64,000 nucleotides of DNA, taken from Escallonia rubra (lineage: Eukaryota; Streptophyta; Magnoliopsida; Escalloniales; Escalloniaceae). The stretch is taken from assembly GCA_033065855.1 (NCBI GenBank), contig JAVXUO010002176.1:62001-126000 (forward strand), given 5' to 3'. The position numbers were made by a program, and so were the translations under genes. Shown piece after piece: positions 59,455 through 64,000 of the stretch (position 1 is its first letter; every line of letters begins with the position of its first letter). The notes under the pieces were generated by a model, which saw only the letters and a program-made list of their open reading frames with translations, was not told the DNA's origin and made no database searches.

Positions 59455-60237
59455 GTTTGTACGAAACATCTTAGACTTTATTTTTTATTCCCACCACCAT
59501 GAACTTCTATTTTTGTGCTCAAGACACCAATTGATTGAAAAATTTGAATGTCAATTAAAATTTTGAGAGTGAAATGGGTACTTCATCTCATTCTTGTAAC
59601 TTAACTCACCATTTTTTCCAAACCACTCGCCACCCCTTTTTTCCCAAACTCAGCCACCACCACGTCTCAACCACCTCACGGCCACCAACCTCTTTCCCCA
59701 AATCTAGCCACGTTATTGGCGTCGCCCTCCTTCCTCCCTCCGCGACAATCACCATCTACATGTGAGTTAAATTTTGCCAGTAGCTCAATCTGGGGATCCA
59801 TGGTTTGGTTTTGAATTAGGGTTGCTTCAAATTTTTATTGATCAGTTGGGTTGCTATCTAACTAGACATGTCTTCTATGTTGGGTGATGGTGAAAATGGC
59901 AGAAATGAAACTTTTGTGATTTCGTTAGTGGTTGATGATGGCGATGGTTGATGTCACAGAGATTGGAGGCGGAACCGTAGGTGTTGACAAGAGAAGATAG
60001 TGGAAATAAGAAGATGTAGCTGCCACAAGGGTTTGACTTTAATGATGTGGTTGTCGTATGTTTTGGCGATAATGATATGGCTGCCACGTACGCTTTTGCT
60101 GTAAATCATCGCATTTGCCCTTAAAGATTAAACAGACACCCGAAAAACTTAAGTTGTCAATTAGTGTTTGAGGCACAAAAATAGAAGTTTTGGTGGTGGG
60201 AACAAAACAAAAAAAAGCCTGGCGAATCTTGTGCAAA
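59455..60237. mobile_element. Non-autonomous TIR element, about 0.78 kb
   Basis: The left end has CCCACCACCATGAACTTC, TATTTTTGTGCTCAAGACAC and CAATTGA. The right end has the complement of CCCACCACCAAAACTTC, TATTTTTGTGCCTCAAACAC and TAATTGA. Outside these, GTTTGTACGAAACATCTTAG and GTTTGCACAAGATTCGCCAG are also comparable, so the TIR is about 80 bp. Superfamily and target duplication could not be settled. The interior has no transposase. Confidence 0.6.
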
Positions 60238-60651
60238 CGACAGAGATTGGATAAATGGTAAGCGACAGTTCGGATAAAAAGGAGTTGATGGAAAAACAAT
60301 GACATGTATAACACTTGTGAGAAACAACTTGGTTGCCCTACAAATAAAAAGATGAACATCAACTTTGGCTTACAGGGCGACCGGAAGCTCTCTCATCTAC
60401 CATCTTGTGTGTGGTTATACCATTTCTAAGAACTTATTACGAGAGCGGAGCGGACGTAAATGATTCTTGTTTTTTTTTTTTTAATAAACATGAGAATTGC
60501 ATTGATAAAGAGTTACAAACGTTAACAGTTGCAGCCGTTAAGGCTTTTCAGACAATCATGACGATAAGTCGCCATGTAAGCAAAAGCAAATAAATACAAG
60601 TGACACCATGAGAGAAACATTTTTAACAAGATACATAATAACCGAAGGATG

Positions 60652-60689
<38 letters not shown>

Positions 60690-60690
<1 letters not shown>

Positions 60691-61994
60691 CATTGCAGCA
60701 AAACCTTGTGTACCCAATCCTGATAAACGGTGATACGGGCATGACACGCAAAAGCTGCTAGGGATCTCGCCTCTTTAAGTTGCAAAGATGTGGCTTTGTC
60801 AATGCTACAAAAGTGCATATCTGCTATGACATAACAGGCATCATATAATATCGGTGTCACTTGATCTGAAATATCTTCAGTATCCGACATCTGCGAGAGT
60901 ATAGAAAGTGAATTAGTAAGTATTTTGATATGTAGTAAGTTTTGTCTTTTGGCCCATGTAACAACGGTTAAAACCCCTTTAGCAAGGGCTGCTGTTTGAT
61001 CTGAGGCAGTTGTTGAAATTGTAGCTGAGCCGCACCGTTGATGAAGATGGTTTGCACAAGAAATTCCTATTCCAGCTTTAAGAGATTTAGAGTTAAAGCA
61101 AACTGATATGTACAAAAGAATAAGTTCTTTTTTATGGCAGTTACAGGTTGGAACAGTATTTTGAAAAATAAAGGGAAACCTAATGATTGGTTTGGGAAAG
61201 GATTTCACTAGGCTTGATTGACAAAAAGGTTTAGTGAAAGCAGTTTTTATATTAAGGGATAGATTTTTAACGTAGAGAATAACCAGGTAAGGGTTAAAAA
61301 TGGATTGTCGGAAGATGAGGTGATTTATGTGTATCCATATACCCCAAATCGTAGAGATTATGTGAATAGAGTGGTTTAAATATGAGCTTGTAGGTTTAGG
61401 TTTTTGGAGCCATGCGATGAGCCATTCTTTGAATGGACAAACAATGGCATCAGATTTTAGTCCAGCAAGGCCACCAAACCTAACAGATCTTACTTTTGGG
61501 CATATTAAAAAGAGGTGATCCAAAGTTTTTGACGCATTGAGGCAAAGCGGGCAAGAGTCGGTGGTGATGATATTGAGCCGTCGGAGGTTAGATTGCAGGG
61601 GAAGCCGATCCCATAAGATTTGCCATAGGAGAAATTTCATTTTCGGCGGAACCTTTAACGACCAAACAAACTTCCAGAATTTTTGTCCTGGAACTGGAAG
61701 GGTTGAGAGATGGCCAATGGTTCGTAAATTTTCCGTCTTCATTTGGTAGATCATAGGGTAGGCAGTTTTGACTGAGTAAATACCAGAGGGAGTGTACTGC
61801 CAGAACTGTTGATCCGCAACGAGATGAGGAGAAAGATGAATAGCACAAATGTGATGTGCAATGTCAGGTGCAAACAGTTGATTTATAAGGTTGATGCTCC
61901 AAGCTCCATTGGAGATGAGTTTATTGACTGTTCCGGATGAGATGGATGAATCAGTTCCGTCATATTGTGGCTTATTTTTGGTAGTTTGTGCAAT
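60690..61994 (-). pseudogene. LINE ORF2 C-terminus: zinc-binding RT tail and RNase H-like domain
   Basis: The minus-strand frame is open from about 61994 through the Met at 61754 to the stop at 60690. Its first part (SNGAWSINLINQLFAPDIA, then QFWQYTPSGIYSVKTAY) is the region just before the zinc-binding domain of plant LINE reverse transcriptases. FWKFVWSLKVPPKMKFLLWQ and CPLCLNASKTLDHLFLICPK form the zf-RVT domain. The last ~130 residues resemble the plant LINE RNase H-like (RVT_3) domain. The upstream RT palm and endonuclease are deleted. The surviving 3' part has no internal stop. Confidence 0.8.
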
Positions 61995-64000
61995 CTAGGG
62001 TTGTCATCGCCCGTTTGAGAAATACAGTTGATTTTCCTTTTGTTCCTCAAAATGAATGTAAAAAGAGACTTGAGCAGACAAAAAGTAAGCATGCTTGTGC
62101 AGAGATATAGAGCATAATTTGCACAGGATTTGTAAGGAGGGTCACCTAGCGGATTCGGAAGATTCGCCAAGAGAATCGGTTTGAGCTTTTTCCTTCCAGC
62201 ATCATCCATGTCCTTGACCATAGTGACTCTTTTTTTGCATGTTCCAGTTGATTGCTCATCTATAGGATCTGTTTCATTGCTAGAGATATCAAAGTCAGGA
62301 GCCTTGAAAATGGGTCCACTGGTTGCCTGAGTGCTTGTCAGGAGAGAAAATTCAAGTGGTTGTCCGTCCAAACGATCAGTACCATCACTGGACTCTTCGA
62401 AGTCCGGTGCCCTGAAGATGTTCCTTGGAGCTTGGGTGTGAGATGGTGCAGAGGAGTTCCCGAGGATAGCCAGCCAATAAGGATCACGCTCCAGGTAATG
62501 AGGCGGTAGTGGTTCTGCAGGCGTAGTAAAGTTGAGAATCAAGTCATTTTCGCTTTTAAGTAAATTTGGTGTTATTGCTAAGGGAGATTTCGGGTGGCTT
62601 GGTGATGGTTTATTTAGGTTGAGCTGTGAAAACGGTGATGGAGGATTCGGACTTGAAGAGCTGGGCTGGAGAAGGTTGGTAGTTATGGCAGGGAGAGCTA
62701 AGGTGGAATCAATTTCCAACGGCCAGGAAGGGGGCTCAGAGGAGCTGTTAATAGGAAGAGAATGGTGGCTTAGGCTTAGGCTAGACGTAGGTGGGGTTTG
62801 TGGAAAGAGAGTGATTTGGGCTGGCGAGAAGGTGTTTGGGAGGTTAGCAGGGTTGGGCTGTATAAGTGTTGGGATAGGCCAGGTAGGAGTGAATATGTGC
62901 TTGTTTATGAGGTGGGCAAGAAGAGAAAGGCCGAAGTCAGAAAGGCCCAATATAAATTTTGCAAGGTTTATATTGGGCCGAGTTGAAGGCAGGTTTGTGA
63001 GGAGTGGGCTTAAAGAGAGATCGTTAAACGATGGGCCCAGGTCGTCTATAGAGCAAACTAGGACAGTCATGTTGGATAGTGAGCCCACCTCGCGAGAGAT
63101 CTGCAGATTTGGTCGAGAGATATTTTCAGCAAGTGGAAGATCTTCAGATTTGGAAATATTTGAGTTAAGATCTTCCTCCACTTGCATCGCACACATCATT
63201 GGAGTGTCAGACAGAGGGTGATTTGCAGAATCATGAACAGAAGAGGTTGTCGACGCATGGGACCAGGCTGAAGACGTGGCTAGCAGTGGAATGCAACCAT
63301 CTGTGGTTGCCGATGAAATGACGATATCCGTTTCTGACGAGTACGTGTCGATTTCTCGGTGAGTTTCATCTTATTCCTCATGAGTGAGTGCAATTTCATC
63401 CTGAGTGGTTGCACTAGAGTAGGAGTTTGTGTTTGCATGTGGGAGCAGCTCTCCTTCGACCAAGATATCATTTGGCAGTTGATCATGATTTGCGAAAAGA
63501 GGAGGTGGGAGATTACTAAGAAGCTACTCATTTTCGGCAGGATAGAAGGGGGCAGCAGCTTGCGCATCCTCATAGTGATTAGTAATGAGTGCCTCCATAG
63601 CAGGAGGAAAATGATTATTTTCATTAGGAGGCCAAATCTCCATATCTTCGTCATGAACCAGGGGGTGTATGGCAGGATCAGCTTCTTCCATAACAGGGGA
63701 GGAGGGAGATGTTGTGAAGTGTTCATCTTCGTTTGTTTCAAATGGAGGGCCTGGTGAAAAGGCATCATACATGTGGCCAAGCACTAACCCAGAGCCATTG
63801 TGGGAGATAAGAACACGAGAGGTTCGGTTCCAGTCCGAATTTGGAAACGCACAGAGGGTTTTTGAGAACATGGGGTATCCATCAAGGATGAGGGTTTCAT
63901 ATAAGTCAGGTCCAGGGATGTGGGCAGTGCGCCGGTTCAGAGATTCAATAACCTCAAGAAGGGAGGATGTGCATTGAGTGTTTTCGTGGCCAATCTTTCC
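61883..64000 (-). pseudogene. LINE ORF1 (gag-like), C-terminal part
   Basis: At the window edge the minus strand encodes GKIGHENTQC, the end of a CCHC-type zinc knuckle as in plant LINE ORF1 proteins (DUF4283 plus zf-CCHC). A long low-complexity Ser/Pro/Asn-rich tail follows (63871 to 61883), interrupted by stops near 63524 and 63375. The frame at 61883-63199 (438 codons) is part of this tail. It runs out of frame across the junction with the ORF2 remnant. ORF1 proteins bind the element RNA. The N-terminus lies outside the window. Confidence 0.65.

Larger units (their letters stand above)
60470..64000 (-). mobile_element. LINE (non-LTR retrotransposon), internally deleted, minus strand
   Basis: The 3' end is a 13-base poly(T) on the plus strand (60470-60482), i.e. 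a poly(A) tail on the minus strand. It is preceded by a 3' UTR with CTCTTTATCAATGCAATTCT, text common near the 3' ends of plant LINEs. ORF1 runs in from beyond the window and is joined near 61930-61995 to the C-terminal part of ORF2. The endonuclease and the RT catalytic core are missing. A (GA)n run lies at 60655-60688 between coding end and tail. Confidence 0.8.

Noticed and set aside
61883..63199. 438-codon frame as an independent host gene
   Set aside because: It is continuous with a zinc-knuckle LINE ORF1 upstream and abuts LINE ORF2 downstream; its composition is the usual low-complexity ORF1 tail.

Overview
This is plant nuclear DNA. Every recognisable protein belongs to a plant gene or a plant transposon family, the one host gene has ten GT-AG exons, and almost everything else is transposable-element (TE) sequence: Ty1/copia, Ty3/gypsy Tat-type and chromovirus-type LTR elements, hAT transposons, TRIMs, Stowaway-like MITEs, a LINE and an endogenous pararetrovirus fragment. 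The host is probably a eudicot with a large, TE-rich genome; the sequence alone does not fix the species.

The only complete host gene is a plus-strand protein phosphatase 2C (PP2C8/ILKAP-like). It can be assembled by eye from ten exons between 17768 and 54299 into an uninterrupted 329-codon reading frame. The 990 coding bases are spread over 36.5 kb because three introns are inflated: intron 1 (19.2 kb), intron 5 (5.0 kb) and intron 6 (7.4 kb).

Layout. 1-5581: a minus-strand, non-coding LTR retrotransposon (LARD type) with 2.6-kb LTRs, PBS, PPT and a minisatellite in U3. 5582-10190: decayed plus-strand Tat-type Ty3/gypsy (LTR end, PBS, tandem repeat, gag-protease). 10192-16204: chromovirus-type LTRs and a gag remnant. 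16395-17767: two inverted GC-rich repeat copies and a duplicated 5' flank of the PP2C gene. 18019-37209 (intron 1): LARD-type LTR fragments, hAT-type TIR elements, and a nest in which a Copia element (AGCTT target duplication) sits inside a Mutator-like TIR element and itself carries a second element of that family. 39036-44041 (intron 5): two TRIM-type elements and three small hAT-type MITEs. 44204-51635 (intron 6): four adjacent hAT-type insertions, one a complete 3,874-bp hAT transposon with perfect 8-bp target duplications and an intact 767-codon transposase in four exons on the minus strand. 52611-52903 (intron 7): another MITE. 54738-58300: a composite with hAT-like ends containing an array of palindromes, one exon of an auxin response factor B3 domain and a decayed pararetroviral RT/RNase H segment. 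60470-64000: minus-strand LINE lacking its endonuclease and RT core.

The sequence carries no bacterial-type system. The most unusual points are the PP2C locus as an apparent accumulation site for hAT-type elements (at least eight with recognisable 8-bp target duplications inside the gene), the possibly autonomous intronic hAT element, and the duplicated, hairpin-forming upstream region of the phosphatase.
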